Shown: in pieces, positions 48,568-57,863 of the stretch
Layout: each line of letters begins with the position of its first letter
How positions within the stretch are numbered: position 1 is the stretch's first letter
DNA from: Leisingera aquaemixtae
GTDB lineage: Bacteria; Pseudomonadota; Alphaproteobacteria; Rhodobacterales; Rhodobacteraceae
Assembly: GCF_019801145.1 (NCBI RefSeq)
Contig: NZ_JAHVJQ010000001.1
Span: 620,001-684,000 of the forward strand
Length of the DNA: 64,000 nt
Direction of reading: 5' to 3'
Position numbers and translations under genes: made by a program
The notes under the pieces: model-generated
The model's input: the letters and a program-made list of their open reading frames with translations, nothing else
Database searches by the model: none
Told to the model about the DNA's origin: nothing

Positions 48568-49602
48568 ATGAGCAAGACTTCCGAACCGAACCAGCCGCTG
48601 GCGGCGGCACGACCCGCGCGCGACTGGGTCAAGATCCTGGCCCAATACCGCGATCCCAGCCCCCTGCGCAGCAGCTTTGAGCTGGCGGTGACTGTTGTGC
48701 CGTTCCTGCTGCTCTGGGCGCTGGCCTGGTGGTCGCTGTCGGTCAGCTACTGGCTGACGCTGGCCATTTCGGTGCTGATCGCCGCCTTCCTGTTGCGCCT
48801 GTTCACCATCCAGCACGATTGCGGCCACGGATCCTTCTTCAACAACCGCCATGTCAGCGACTGGGTGGGCCGCATCATCGGGGTGCTCACCCTGACCCCC
48901 TATGACGTCTGGCGCCGCACCCATTCGATCCACCACAGCACCCACGGCAACCTCGGAAAGCGCGGCATGGGCGACATCCACACGATGACCGTGGCCGAAT
49001 ACCGCGCCGAAAGCCGCTGGGGCCGTCTGATGTACCGGCTCTACCGCCACCCTGTCACCTTGTTCGGCATCGGCCCCGGCTACCTGTTCTTTCTGCAGAA
49101 CCGCATCCCCTACGGTTTGACCGGGCAGATGCGTTACTGGGTCAGCGCCATGGGCACCAATGCCTCGATCCTCGCGGCGCTGGGGCTGATCTGGTATTTC
49201 GGCGGGCTGATGCCTTTGCTGCTGATTTTCCTGCCTGCCACGCTGATCGCCGCCACCGCGGGCCTGTGGCTGTTCTATGTCCAGCACCAGTTTGAGAACA
49301 CCCAGTGGCAGCAGGACAGCGAATGGCAGCTGCATGACGCCGCTCTGCACGGCAGCTCGCACTACGTGCTGCCGCCGGTGCTGCAATGGCTCAGCGCCAA
49401 TATCGGCATCCACCATGTGCACCACCTCTACAGCCGCATCCCCTTTTACCGGCTGCCCGAGGTGCTGCGCGACCATTCCGAGCTGGCCGAGGGCAACAGG
49501 ATGACCATCCGCGAAAGCCTGGCCAATGCCCGCCTGCACCTGTGGGACGAGGACAGCAAGCGTCTTTTGTCCTTTGCCCAGGCCCGCAACCTGCCGGCCT
49601 GA
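48568..49602 (+). CDS. Membrane fatty acid desaturase
   Basis: 344 residues with two pairs of membrane helices. The three histidine boxes of the diiron desaturases are complete: HDCGHGS (residues 83-89), HSIHHS (119-124) and HHVHH near residue 288. It introduces a double bond into acyl chains, changing membrane fluidity; position specificity cannot be told. The start at 48568 lacks a strong ribosome binding site. It lies inside the interrupted valine-degradation region. Confidence 0.9.
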   Translation: MSKTSEPNQPLAAARPARDWVKILAQYRDPSPLRSSFELAVTVVPFLLLWALAWWSLSVSYWLTLAISVLIAAFLLRLFTIQHDCGHGSFFNNRHVSDWVGRIIGVLTLTPYDVWRRTHSIHHSTHGNLGKRGMGDIHTMTVAEYRAESRWGRLMYRLYRHPVTLFGIGPGYLFFLQNRIPYGLTGQMRYWVSAMGTNASILAALGLIWYFGGLMPLLLIFLPATLIAATAGLWLFYVQHQFENTQWQQDSEWQLHDAALHGSSHYVLPPVLQWLSANIGIHHVHHLYSRIPFYRLPEVLRDHSELAEGNRMTIRESLANARLHLWDEDSKRLLSFAQARNLPA

Positions 49603-49614
49603 TACGCGATTGAT

Positions 49615-49643
49615 GCCGGGGCGGCGGTGTTCCGCCGCCCGGC
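49615..49643. other. Strong hairpin after the desaturase gene
   Basis: GCCGGGGCGGCGG-TGTT-CCGCCGCCCGGC forms a GC stem of about 12 bp with one bulged G. It is 12 bp after the desaturase stop. There is no T-run, so it is either a weak terminator or a 3'-end stabiliser. Confidence 0.45.
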
Positions 49644-49750
49644 GCAACACAAGCTTGTGAGGCGGTGAAATTCCGCTATGCCGCCCCTAGGAAAACCCGC
49701 AGCGATGATTATCTTGCGGCGGAGTTTTCGAGCAGCACGGTAGAGGCAAC

Positions 49751-50353
49751 ATGACCAAACTCCGCATCACCCGCCGCGCAACCCTGATGGGCCTTGGCGC
49801 CACGCTGGCCACCCCGGCCCTCCTGCGTGCGCAGTCCACCGACGCCTTCCCGCAGAACGAACCCGCCATCCGCGACGAGGTGCCGGTTCAGCGCAACCTG
49901 TCCGCCTTCACCCAGCAGAACTGGCAGGACCATTTCGAGACCCTGGGCGTCGGCTGCCTGCTGGCCGACATCAGCTCCCGCGCGCTGCATTACTGGGGAC
50001 CGGACGGCGAAACCTACCGGCTGTTCCCGTCTTCGGTGCCGATGACCGAGGATCTGACCAAGCGCGGCTACACCGAGGTCGTACGCAAGAAAGAAAACCC
50101 CAGCTGGACGCCGACCGCCTCCATGCGCGAGCGCGACCCGACGCTGCCGGTGACAATTGAAGGCGGCGTGCCGAACAACCCGCTGGGCACCCGCGCGATG
50201 TATCTGGACTGGCCTGCCTATCTGGTGCACGGCACCCATGACACCCGCAAGATCGGCCGCCAAAGCTCCTCAGGCTGCATCGGCCTGTACAACCAGCACG
50301 TCGAGGAACTGTATGAGCTGGTGCAGATCGGCACCCAGGTGCGGCTGCTGTAA
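49751..50353 (+). CDS. L,D-transpeptidase (YkuD domain), Tat-exported
   Basis: 200 residues. The N-terminus has a twin-arginine-like signal (TRRATLMGLGATLA) cleaved near LLRAQ. The YkuD domain has the catalytic set: His160 in VHGTHDT and Cys176 in SSSGCIGLYN. It would form 3-3 cross-links in peptidoglycan or attach proteins to it. GGCAAC rather than a good ribosome site precedes the ATG, so translation may be modest. Confidence 0.9.
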   Translation: MTKLRITRRATLMGLGATLATPALLRAQSTDAFPQNEPAIRDEVPVQRNLSAFTQQNWQDHFETLGVGCLLADISSRALHYWGPDGETYRLFPSSVPMTEDLTKRGYTEVVRKKENPSWTPTASMRERDPTLPVTIEGGVPNNPLGTRAMYLDWPAYLVHGTHDTRKIGRQSSSGCIGLYNQHVEELYELVQIGTQVRLL

Positions 50354-50437
50354 CCGCGGCCTGCCAGCCGGTTCGATCCCACTGCAAACGGCATAGGGCG
50401 CGGCGGATGCCGCGCCCTTTTGCTGTTCCCGCTGGCC

Positions 50438-52267
50438 TTACGCCAGGCTGATGTGGTCCGGCTTCAGTCCTGCCTCAGAGCGCTCAAGGGCTTTTTCCAT
50501 CAGCGCCTCGAAGCTGCGGGTGAAGCTTTCGGTGTCATAGAGCGGGCCGGACTGGATGCCGTCCTTCAGGCGGGCTTTCACCTCTGCCAGATAGGCCGGA
50601 TCGCGGGCCAGCTTCAGGGCGAGCGCCTCGTACTGTTGCGGCGTCGCGGCTGCCAGGTCATCCAGGCCCACGGCATGCAGCAGGCTGGCCGCAACCCGGG
50701 CGGCAAACTGCTTGCCTGCTTTCGTGACCACCGGCACCCCTGCCCACAGGGCGTCGCTGGCGGTGGTATGGGCGTTGACATTGAACGTGTCGAGGAAGAG
50801 ATCGGCGTGGCGCAACCGCGCCAGATGCTCTGCCTGCGGAAGCGTACCGGCAAACACGATCCGTTCCGCCGCGATACCGCGCTGCTCTGCTTCCTTGGCG
50901 ATGGCCGTGCGCACAGTCTCCTGGTTGGCATAGAACCACAGCACGCTGCCCGGCACGCTGTGCAGCAGGTTCATCCAGATATCGAATTCCGCCGGAGACA
51001 CCTTGTATGGCCCGTTGAAAGAGCAAAAGACAAATGCATCCTCCGGCAAGCCGAGTTCGGCGCGCGACGGAACATGGCTGGCTGCCTGACGGGTGTTGTC
51101 ATTCACCTGGTAGCAGTCAGGCATATAGATGATCTTCTCGGTGTAGTGCTTCCTCAGATTGGCCGGAATGGTGACCTGATCGGCCACCATGTAATCCATT
51201 GCCTGGATCCCGGTTGTTCCGGGATAGCCAAGATAGGCAACCTGCACCGGCGCCAGCCGGGACTGGAACACATTGACCTTGTTGCCCCTGGTGTAGCCCT
51301 TCAGGTCGATGGCGATATCCAGTTCGTCGGCGCGGGCGGTCTCGACGATTTCGGCATAAGTCTTGTCCGCAACATGGCGGTAAACATCGGCAGCTCGCTC
51401 CGCCCGCAGGCGGCCTGCCTCGTGGGTCGCCTTGCCGTAGTCGTACAGGATCACCTCGAACCGGCCGCGGTCGTGCAGCTCGAACAGGCGGCCGATCAGG
51501 AACATGGTCGCGTGATCGTGGAAATCGCTGGAAAAGTAGCCGAGCCTGATTTTACCGGGCTGCCTCTGGGGCCGGACAAAAGCCTCCTCTTGAAGAGAGG
51601 CTTTTGCCGCTCTTGCAACCTTTACCGAGCAGCTTTTCTGAAACGCAGGGTCATCGGTAACGGGCAGCATCGCAAACGGGTCCACGTTGCTCGCTGAATT
51701 CTTGATGACCTTCAGGGTCTTGCTGAGGTTCTTGAAGGCAGACCAGTCCGCGTGCCGGAGCTTCAGGAAGATCATCCGAACCAGCGCGATGGCATTTTTC
51801 GGATCCGTCTGGGCAGCCAGCTCAAAAAAACCGATCGCCTCCTGCTCCCGGTTCAGCCGCATCAGGTAGGTCCCGATGTTGCACTGGTACTGGGCGTTGC
51901 CAGGGTCGAGCTTCAGGGCTTCCAAATGGGACAGGATAGCCATTTCTGGCCGCATCATCAACTCAAGCGTTTCGCCCAGCATGAAATGCAGTTCAGCGTT
52001 CCGAGGCTCGATCTGAATGGCCTGCTGCACCAGCGGCACCGCGGCCTGCAGTTCGCGGCCGATGATCAGCTTGCGCGCCTCGGCAATCAACCGCTTAACC
52101 TGCCCGGCCGCGTCATCTTGGGAAATGCCCGACTGCCCCGGCTGCATATCCAGCGAGACCCTCGCGTGCGGGCTTGCCGGATCGGGGGCTTCGAAATTGC
52201 TGGAGACGATGCCTTTGGGGGCGCCGCCGCCCTGGGCCAAGAAATGTTGTGCGCCTGTTCTGGACAC
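50438..52267 (-). CDS. TPR-containing O-GlcNAc transferase-like (SPINDLY family)
   Basis: 609 residues from a GTG at 52267, supported by AAAGGAG 8 bp upstream. TPR-like helical repeats occupy about residues 55-170. A GT41-type catalytic region follows: RLGYFSSDFHDHATMFL, IDLKGYTRGNK, VAYLGYPGTTG, FCSFNGPYKVSP and TASDALWAGVPVVT. The family transfers a sugar from a UDP- or GDP-donor to Ser/Thr of proteins or to glycans. The target is unknown. It is transcribed opposite to its neighbours. Confidence 0.85.
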   Translation of the reverse strand: MSRTGAQHFLAQGGGAPKGIVSSNFEAPDPASPHARVSLDMQPGQSGISQDDAAGQVKRLIAEARKLIIGRELQAAVPLVQQAIQIEPRNAELHFMLGETLELMMRPEMAILSHLEALKLDPGNAQYQCNIGTYLMRLNREQEAIGFFELAAQTDPKNAIALVRMIFLKLRHADWSAFKNLSKTLKVIKNSASNVDPFAMLPVTDDPAFQKSCSVKVARAAKASLQEEAFVRPQRQPGKIRLGYFSSDFHDHATMFLIGRLFELHDRGRFEVILYDYGKATHEAGRLRAERAADVYRHVADKTYAEIVETARADELDIAIDLKGYTRGNKVNVFQSRLAPVQVAYLGYPGTTGIQAMDYMVADQVTIPANLRKHYTEKIIYMPDCYQVNDNTRQAASHVPSRAELGLPEDAFVFCSFNGPYKVSPAEFDIWMNLLHSVPGSVLWFYANQETVRTAIAKEAEQRGIAAERIVFAGTLPQAEHLARLRHADLFLDTFNVNAHTTASDALWAGVPVVTKAGKQFAARVAASLLHAVGLDDLAAATPQQYEALALKLARDPAYLAEVKARLKDGIQSGPLYDTESFTRSFEALMEKALERSEAGLKPDHISLA

Positions 52268-52503
52268 GTGAACAGCTCCTTTGTGGAATGCTTCCGCCAG
52301 GCTTTGCCTGCGAATTGGGTCTTTGCCCCCGACACTCGGCGAATTTTCTTAAGATTTCCCTCACCCCGCTGCCGCGCTGGCCCGGCATCCGGCGCGGCAT
52401 TGCTGCACGGCGGCTTTGCATTTGCGCAGCTTGCCTCAGCGTCCGCCGGCCGCTATTAAATAAACAACTGTTCAATTCATCTGAGCGACGGGAGGAGCTG
52501 CGC

Positions 52504-53643
52504 ATGGATTTCGCACTGACAGAGGAACAGCAGGCCATTTTCGACATGGCCCATGCATTCGGCCAGGAAAACATCGCACCGCATTCCCGCGAATGGGAAA
52601 AGGCAGGCACCATCCCCAAATCCCTGTGGCCGCAGCTGGCAGAGCTCGGCTTTGGCGGGCTTTACGTGTCCGAGGAATACGGCGGCTCCGGCCTCACGCG
52701 CCTGGACGCCACCCTGGTGTTCGAAGCGCTGGCGATGGCCGATCCTGCGATAGGCTCCTTCCTGTCGATCCACAACATGTGCGGCGGCATGATCGACAAG
52801 TTCGGCTCCGAGGAGACCAAGCAGAAATGGCTGCCCGCGCTTTGCACCATGGAGAAGATCTTCTCCTACTGCCTCACCGAACCCGGCTCCGGCTCCGACG
52901 CCGCGGCGCTGAAAACCCGCGCCGAGCGCAGCAATGAGGGCTACATCCTGAACGGCACCAAGGCGTTCATCTCCGGCGGCTCCTACTCCGACGCCTATGT
53001 CGTGATGTGCCGCACCGGCGAGGATGGCCCCAAAGGCATCTCCACCGTGGTGGTCGAGGACGGCAATCCGGGCCTCTCCTTCGGCGCGCTGGAGGACAAG
53101 ATGGGCTGGAAGGCGCAGCCCACCTCGCAGGTGCAGTTCGACGACTGCGCGATCCCCGCGGACAACCTGATCGGCGAGGAGGGCAAGGGCTTTTCCTACG
53201 CAATGGCGGGCCTCGACGGCGGCCGCCTGAACATCTCCGCAGGTGCGCTTGGCGGCGCCCAGGCGGCGCTGAACCAGACCGTCCAGTACATGTCCGAGCG
53301 CAAGGCCTTCGGCAAATCCATCAACCAGTTCCAGGCGCTGCAGTTCCGGCTGGCGGAATATGAAACCCGCCTGCAGGCCGCCCGCACCTTCCTGCGCCAG
53401 GCCGCGTGGAAGCTGGATACCGGCGCCCATGACGCCACCAAGTTCTGCGCCATGGCCAAGCTGATGGTCACCGATACCGCCTTTGATGTGGCCAACGGCT
53501 GCCTGCAGCTGCACGGCGGCTACGGCTACCTGGCCGACTACGGCGTCGAGAAGATCGTGCGCGACCTTCGGGTGCACCAGATCCTGGAAGGCACCAACGA
53601 GATCATGCGCCTGATTGTCGCGCGCCAGCTGATTGCGGAGTAA
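52504..53643 (+). CDS. Acyl-CoA dehydrogenase, probably isobutyryl-CoA dehydrogenase
   Basis: 379 residues from the ATG at 52504 with GGGAGGAG upstream; the longer open frame is not coding. FAD-binding blocks YCLTEPGSGSDAA and WITxxx-type FISGGSYSD are present, with the catalytic Glu in ILEGTNEIMR. Neighbouring HIBCH and mmsB genes make isobutyryl-CoA the best substrate guess (valine pathway, first dehydrogenation). Starts a three-gene operon ending at the terminator at 55654. Confidence 0.88.
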   Translation: MDFALTEEQQAIFDMAHAFGQENIAPHSREWEKAGTIPKSLWPQLAELGFGGLYVSEEYGGSGLTRLDATLVFEALAMADPAIGSFLSIHNMCGGMIDKFGSEETKQKWLPALCTMEKIFSYCLTEPGSGSDAAALKTRAERSNEGYILNGTKAFISGGSYSDAYVVMCRTGEDGPKGISTVVVEDGNPGLSFGALEDKMGWKAQPTSQVQFDDCAIPADNLIGEEGKGFSYAMAGLDGGRLNISAGALGGAQAALNQTVQYMSERKAFGKSINQFQALQFRLAEYETRLQAARTFLRQAAWKLDTGAHDATKFCAMAKLMVTDTAFDVANGCLQLHGGYGYLADYGVEKIVRDLRVHQILEGTNEIMRLIVARQLIAE

Positions 53644-53666
53644 TCTGCAATCGGCAGACTGCACGC

Positions 53667-53685
53667 GGCGCAAATACTGATGGAG
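53667..53685 (+). repeat. Degenerate copy of the AAATACT intergenic motif
   Basis: GGCGCAAATACTGATGG lies 24 bp after the acyl-CoA dehydrogenase stop and before the HIBCH gene. It shares only the GC-N-AAATACT part with the three better copies, so membership is doubtful. Confidence 0.25.
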
Positions 53686-53693
53686 CACGCCCG

Positions 53694-54740
53694 ATGAGTG
53701 ATATCCATATCCGCAAGTCCGGCCACGCCGGCCGCATCACCTTCACCCGCCCCAAGGCGCTGAACGCGATGAGCTACGGCATGTGCATGGCGATCGACGC
53801 CGCCATGCGCGAATGGGCCGGCGATGACACCGTCAAGCTGGTGGTGATTGACGCCGAGGGCGACAAGGCCTTTTGCGCGGGCGGCGACATTGCCGAGCTC
53901 TATGACACCGGCACCAAGGGCGACTATTCCTATGGCCGCACTTTCTGGCGCGATGAATACCGGCTGAACGCGCGGATCTTCGAATACAAGAAGCCGGTGA
54001 TCAGCTTCATGCAGGGCTTCACCATGGGCGGCGGCGTCGGAATCGGCTGCCACGGAACCCACCGGGTGGTCGGCGAAAGCAGCCAGATCGCCATGCCGGA
54101 AGTCGGCATCGGACTGGTGCCGGATGTGGGCGGCTCGCTGATGCTGGCGCTGGCGCCGGATCACCTGGGCGAATACCTCGGCATGACGGCGGCGCGGATG
54201 GGGGCCGACGATGCCATCCTTGCAGGCTTTGCCGATTATTTCATCCCGCAGGAGGGCTGGCCCGCGCTGATCGCCGCGCTGGAGGAGACCGGCAGCGCGA
54301 AGCTGGTGGAGGACGCCGCCAATCCCGCGCCGGAAGGCAAGCTGCGCACGGTCCGCGAAGACACTGCCAGGCATTTCGGCAAGGACAGCCTGGAAGACAT
54401 CCTTGCAGGGCTTGAAGCGGATGACAGCGAATTTGCCGCGGCTGCGCTAAAATCGCTGAAGCGCAACTCGCCGTTGTCAATGGCTTGCACGCTGGAGATG
54501 CTGCGCCGCCTGCGCGCCGATGGCCCCGCCATCCGCCGGGCGCTGGACCTGGAATACCGCTACACCTTCCGGGCCATGGAAAAGAGCGATTTCCTGGAGG
54601 GCATCCGGGCCCAGATCATTGACAAGGACCGCAATCCGCAATGGCAATATGCAGGCCAGCCGGTGCCGGCACAGGCGGTTGACGACTTGCTGGCGCCGCT
54701 CGGCGCCGATGCGCTGACATTTGAGGAGGAACTCGCATGA
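53694..54740 (+). CDS. 3-hydroxyisobutyryl-CoA hydrolase (HIBCH-like)
   Basis: 348 residues, the long crotonase form with a C-terminal helical extension. Oxyanion and CoA-binding residues lie in AFCAGGDIAELYD and GFTMGGGVGIGCHGTHR, and the catalytic Glu/Asp pair in MPEVGIGLVPDVGG matches HIBCH. It releases 3-hydroxyisobutyrate from its CoA ester, avoiding toxic methacrylyl-CoA build-up. It overlaps mmsB by 4 bp. Confidence 0.9.
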   Translation: MSDIHIRKSGHAGRITFTRPKALNAMSYGMCMAIDAAMREWAGDDTVKLVVIDAEGDKAFCAGGDIAELYDTGTKGDYSYGRTFWRDEYRLNARIFEYKKPVISFMQGFTMGGGVGIGCHGTHRVVGESSQIAMPEVGIGLVPDVGGSLMLALAPDHLGEYLGMTAARMGADDAILAGFADYFIPQEGWPALIAALEETGSAKLVEDAANPAPEGKLRTVREDTARHFGKDSLEDILAGLEADDSEFAAAALKSLKRNSPLSMACTLEMLRRLRADGPAIRRALDLEYRYTFRAMEKSDFLEGIRAQIIDKDRNPQWQYAGQPVPAQAVDDLLAPLGADALTFEEELA

Positions 54741-55612
54741 AGATCGGATTTATCGGGCTGGGCAACATGGGCGGGCCGATGGCCGCCAACCTGGCCAAGG
54801 CCGGCCATGACGTCACCGGCTTCGACATGGCTGATGTCAGCATCGAAGGGGTCAAGATGGCGGCCTCCGGCGCGGAAGCCGCGGCAGGCGCCGATGCGGT
54901 GATCACCATGCTGCCCAACGGCGCCATCCTGCGCCTTGTCGCGGCAGAAGTGATCCCAGCCATGGCCAAGGGCGCCGCGCTGATCGACTGCTCCACTGTC
55001 GATGTGGACTCCGCCCGCGCGGTCGCGGAACAGGCCGAGGCCGCAGGCCTCCTCTCCGTCGACGCGCCGGTCTCCGGCGGCATCGGCGGCGCTGCCGGCG
55101 GCACGCTCACCTTCATGGCCGGAGGCTCGGCAGAGGCGTTTGCCGCAGCGGAACCGCTGTTTGATATCATGGGTCAGAAGGCCGTGCATTGCGGCGAAGC
55201 CGGCGCCGGCCAGGCCGCCAAGATCTGCAACAACATGATCCTCGGCGTCACCATGATTGCCACCTGCGAGGCCTTTGCCCTGGCTGACAAGCTGGGCCTG
55301 GACCGGCAGAAGATGTTCGACGTGGTCTCCACCTCCTCCGGCTACAGCTGGACCATGAACGCCTATTGCCCGGCCCCCGGCGTCGGCCCGCAGTCGCCCG
55401 CCGACAACAACTACCAGCCCGGCTTTGCGGCGGAGCTGATGCTCAAGGACCTGGGCCTCAGCCAGCAGGCGGCCGAGAGCGCCGATGCAGACACCCCGAT
55501 GGGCGAACTGGCAATGGCGCTTTATAAGAAGTTCGTCGAGGAGGAAGACGGCAAGGGCATGGATTTCTCTGCCATGCTGCCCCGTTTCGAAAAACGCAGC
55601 CGCGAAGGCTGA
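54737..55612 (+). CDS. mmsB: 3-hydroxyisobutyrate dehydrogenase
   Basis: 291 residues. Rossmann motif GFIGLGNMGGPMAANL at the N-terminus, DAPVSGGIGGA substrate motif, and the catalytic Lys in GAGQAAKICNNM near residue 164. It oxidises 3-hydroxyisobutyrate to methylmalonate semialdehyde, the substrate of MmsA encoded at 46.6 kb. Starts inside the HIBCH stop (ATGA). Confidence 0.95.
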   Translation: MKIGFIGLGNMGGPMAANLAKAGHDVTGFDMADVSIEGVKMAASGAEAAAGADAVITMLPNGAILRLVAAEVIPAMAKGAALIDCSTVDVDSARAVAEQAEAAGLLSVDAPVSGGIGGAAGGTLTFMAGGSAEAFAAAEPLFDIMGQKAVHCGEAGAGQAAKICNNMILGVTMIATCEAFALADKLGLDRQKMFDVVSTSSGYSWTMNAYCPAPGVGPQSPADNNYQPGFAAELMLKDLGLSQQAAESADADTPMGELAMALYKKFVEEEDGKGMDFSAMLPRFEKRSREG

Positions 55613-55653
55613 CAGGCGCCTCTGCGCCGTTGAGGCCAGACACACCTGACACC

Positions 55654-55686
55654 AAACAACCGGCCCTGAAAGGGGCCGGTTGTTTT
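55654..55686 (+). terminator. Terminator of the acyl-CoA dehydrogenase-HIBCH-mmsB operon
   Basis: AAACAACCGGCCC pairs fully with GGGCCGGTTGTTT (13 bp) around a 6-base loop, followed by another T. It lies 41 bp after the mmsB stop. Confidence 0.9.
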
Positions 55687-55833
55687 GCATTTGCGGCCCT
55701 TTCAGAAGAATACCGTGAAGCCTGCGCCAATCTCCCGGATTTTGGCGCCTGCCCGCCACACTTCCGTCAAGGTTCAGGGCCATTTGATAGGGCGAACGAT
55801 AACATTTTAATAAATACTCTCAGGGCTGCCGGA

Positions 55834-57405
55834 ATGGCCACCGCAACCGAACTCAGCATCGACACCACCGCCACCGCCACCCAGATGGCGGAGGAGATCT
55901 TTGGCGATGGCCTCACCGTCACCAGCGCGACCTATAGCGGCGACAACCTGTCCTCCGGCATCTACACCGGTGCCGACACCACCACTCCCGGCGTGGCGCC
56001 CGCGGATTCAGGCGTCATCCTGTCGACCGGATACGCCCGCGATTTCACCAACAGCGACGGATCCTCCAATACCAATGTCCGCGGAAACACCAGCACCAAT
56101 ACAAGCGGTGTGAACCGGGACACCGATTTCGACGCGCTGGCAGGCGCTAACACCTACGACGCCTCGTTCCTCGAAATCGAGTTCATCCCCGATGGCGACA
56201 CCATGACCATCGACTTCGTGCTGTCGTCCGAGGAATACCCCGAATTCGCCAACTCCCAGTACAACGACGTGGTCGGTGTCTGGGTGAACGGGGTCGAAGC
56301 TCAGGTGTCGATCGGCGACGGCACAGCCTCGATCGGCAACATCAATGACGGCACCGAAAACATCTACGTGGACAATACTGGCGACCAGTACAACACGGAG
56401 ATGGATGGCTTCACCATCACCCTGACCTTTGTCGCCCCGGTGAACGCGGGCGAGGTCAATACCCTCAAGATCGGTATCGCAGATACTGCTGACAGCAGCT
56501 ATGACAGCAACCTGCTGATCGCCGGCGGGTCTGTTCAAACCGCGGTCGTCGCCCAGGACGACCAGGAAGACATCGCCGTAAACAAGACCCGGGTGATTGA
56601 TGTCCTTGAAAATGACAGCACCACCGCCGGCACGCTGACCATCACCCACATCAACGACCAGGCCGTTTCGGCCGGCGATACCGTCACGCTGACAACAGGC
56701 CAGCAGATCACCCTGAACGCCGACGGCACCCTGACCGTTGTCACCGACGGCGACTTGGAAACCGTCTACTTCAACTACACCGCAGACAACGGAGAGGGGA
56801 ACTCCGACACCGGTCTGGTGGAAATCACCCAGACCGTGCCCTGTTTCCTGCGCGGCACGATGATCCGGGTGCCCGGCGGCGAAGTCGCGGTCGAGGACCT
56901 GCGCCCCGGCATGGAAGTGATGACCTACGACAACGGCCCGCAGGTGCTGCAATGGATTGGCTCCCGCCACACCGTCTGTACCCCGGACACCGCCCCGGTC
57001 CGCTTTGCCGCCGGCAGCTGCGGCAACAGCCGCGACCTCCTGGTCTCGCCGCAGCACCGGATGCTGGTCTCCGGCTTCCAGGCGGAGCTGCTGTTCGGCG
57101 AGGACGAGGTGCTGGTCAAGGCCAAGGACCTGGTCAATGACCTGACCATCCGCCCGGCGCTGGACCTGGCGGAGGCCGAATACTTCCACCTGCTGTTCGG
57201 CAGCCACCAGATTCTCTGGGCCGACGGCGCCCTCAGCGAAAGCTACCAGCCCGGTCCGGAAACCACGGCCGGCTTTGACGCCGGCACACAGGCGGAAATC
57301 CGCGAATTGTTCCCGGAAATTTGCGCCGAAACCGGCCGCGGCTACGGTAATGCCGCCCGCCGCGCCCTGCGCAGCTTCGAAGCGCGGGTTCTTGCCGCTG
57401 CCTGA
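55834..57405 (+). CDS. Secreted Hint-domain protein with choice-of-anchor-L domain
   Basis: 523 residues from the ATG at 55834; the open frame upstream is unsupported and crosses a terminator. The protein is acidic and rich in Asp, Thr and Gly with few basic residues. A choice-of-anchor-L type domain occupies about residues 10-255 (GVILSTGYARDF, FVLSSEEYPEFANS). A beta-rich module with DVLENDSTTAGTLTITHIND follows, then a Hint domain from about residue 335 starting PCFLRGTMIRVPGG and containing SPQHRMLVSG. There is no N-terminal signal, as for type I secreted proteins. The Hint domain may process itself. An extracellular adhesin or matrix role is plausible. Confidence 0.82.
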   Translation: MATATELSIDTTATATQMAEEIFGDGLTVTSATYSGDNLSSGIYTGADTTTPGVAPADSGVILSTGYARDFTNSDGSSNTNVRGNTSTNTSGVNRDTDFDALAGANTYDASFLEIEFIPDGDTMTIDFVLSSEEYPEFANSQYNDVVGVWVNGVEAQVSIGDGTASIGNINDGTENIYVDNTGDQYNTEMDGFTITLTFVAPVNAGEVNTLKIGIADTADSSYDSNLLIAGGSVQTAVVAQDDQEDIAVNKTRVIDVLENDSTTAGTLTITHINDQAVSAGDTVTLTTGQQITLNADGTLTVVTDGDLETVYFNYTADNGEGNSDTGLVEITQTVPCFLRGTMIRVPGGEVAVEDLRPGMEVMTYDNGPQVLQWIGSRHTVCTPDTAPVRFAAGSCGNSRDLLVSPQHRMLVSGFQAELLFGEDEVLVKAKDLVNDLTIRPALDLAEAEYFHLLFGSHQILWADGALSESYQPGPETTAGFDAGTQAEIRELFPEICAETGRGYGNAARRALRSFEARVLAAA

Positions 57406-57502
57406 ACCGCAACTGGCGGCGCGCCGCCACCCTTTTTCCGCTCTCTTGGATTTGGCGTACAGCCCGTTATGTGAAGAGCAGCGAAAAAAGGATTCCCTGG
57501 AA

Positions 57503-57844
57503 ATGGTACGCCGTCACCTTGTTCCGTTCACCGTTCTTGCCGCGGCTTGCGCGCTGGCGATTCCGCTGGCTGCGGGCAATGGCGGCAATGAAGAGGCGCG
57601 CCTGCAATGCCCCCAGGGGCTGGCGGTGAAAGCCTCCCATTGCGTGCCGCCCGGCGTGACTAAGAAATTCTACCGCCGCGGCGATCACATCCTGGACGAC
57701 TACACCTGGATCGGCCAGCCGGGCCAATGGGCACCCGACCCCTACGGCAGCTATGTCCAGGCCGGCGGCTACGTCTATCAGGTGAACCGGGAAACCCAGA
57801 AGGTGTTGCGCCTGATCGGCGCGGCAGGCGACCTGCCGTACTGA
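57503..57844 (+). CDS. Small exported protein, RcnB-like
   Basis: 113 residues from the ATG at 57503. A signal peptide (about residues 1-24, ending LAAG) is followed by LQCPQGLAVKASHCVPPGV, a cysteine-proline pattern seen in RcnB-like periplasmic proteins, and a C-terminal repeat-like YVQAGGYVYQVNRETQKVLRL motif typical of those proteins. Function is unknown; metal homeostasis or envelope assembly would fit the family. AAAAGGA precedes the start by 11 bp. Confidence 0.7.
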   Translation: MVRRHLVPFTVLAAACALAIPLAAGNGGNEEARLQCPQGLAVKASHCVPPGVTKKFYRRGDHILDDYTWIGQPGQWAPDPYGSYVQAGGYVYQVNRETQKVLRLIGAAGDLPY

Positions 57845-57863
57845 CACCTTGCGCGGCGGGCGG

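Noticed and set aside
48444-48680. 78-codon ORF with an excellent AAAAGGAG before the desaturase gene
   Set aside because: It runs 113 bp into the desaturase gene in another frame and becomes Gly/Arg/Pro-rich there. The first 40 codons look plausible, so a short leader peptide is not fully excluded.
55812-55819. Another AAATACTC near the Hint gene
   Set aside because: It lacks the preceding TTTGC, lies in an AT-rich upstream region rather than at a gene end, and is probably part of a promoter.
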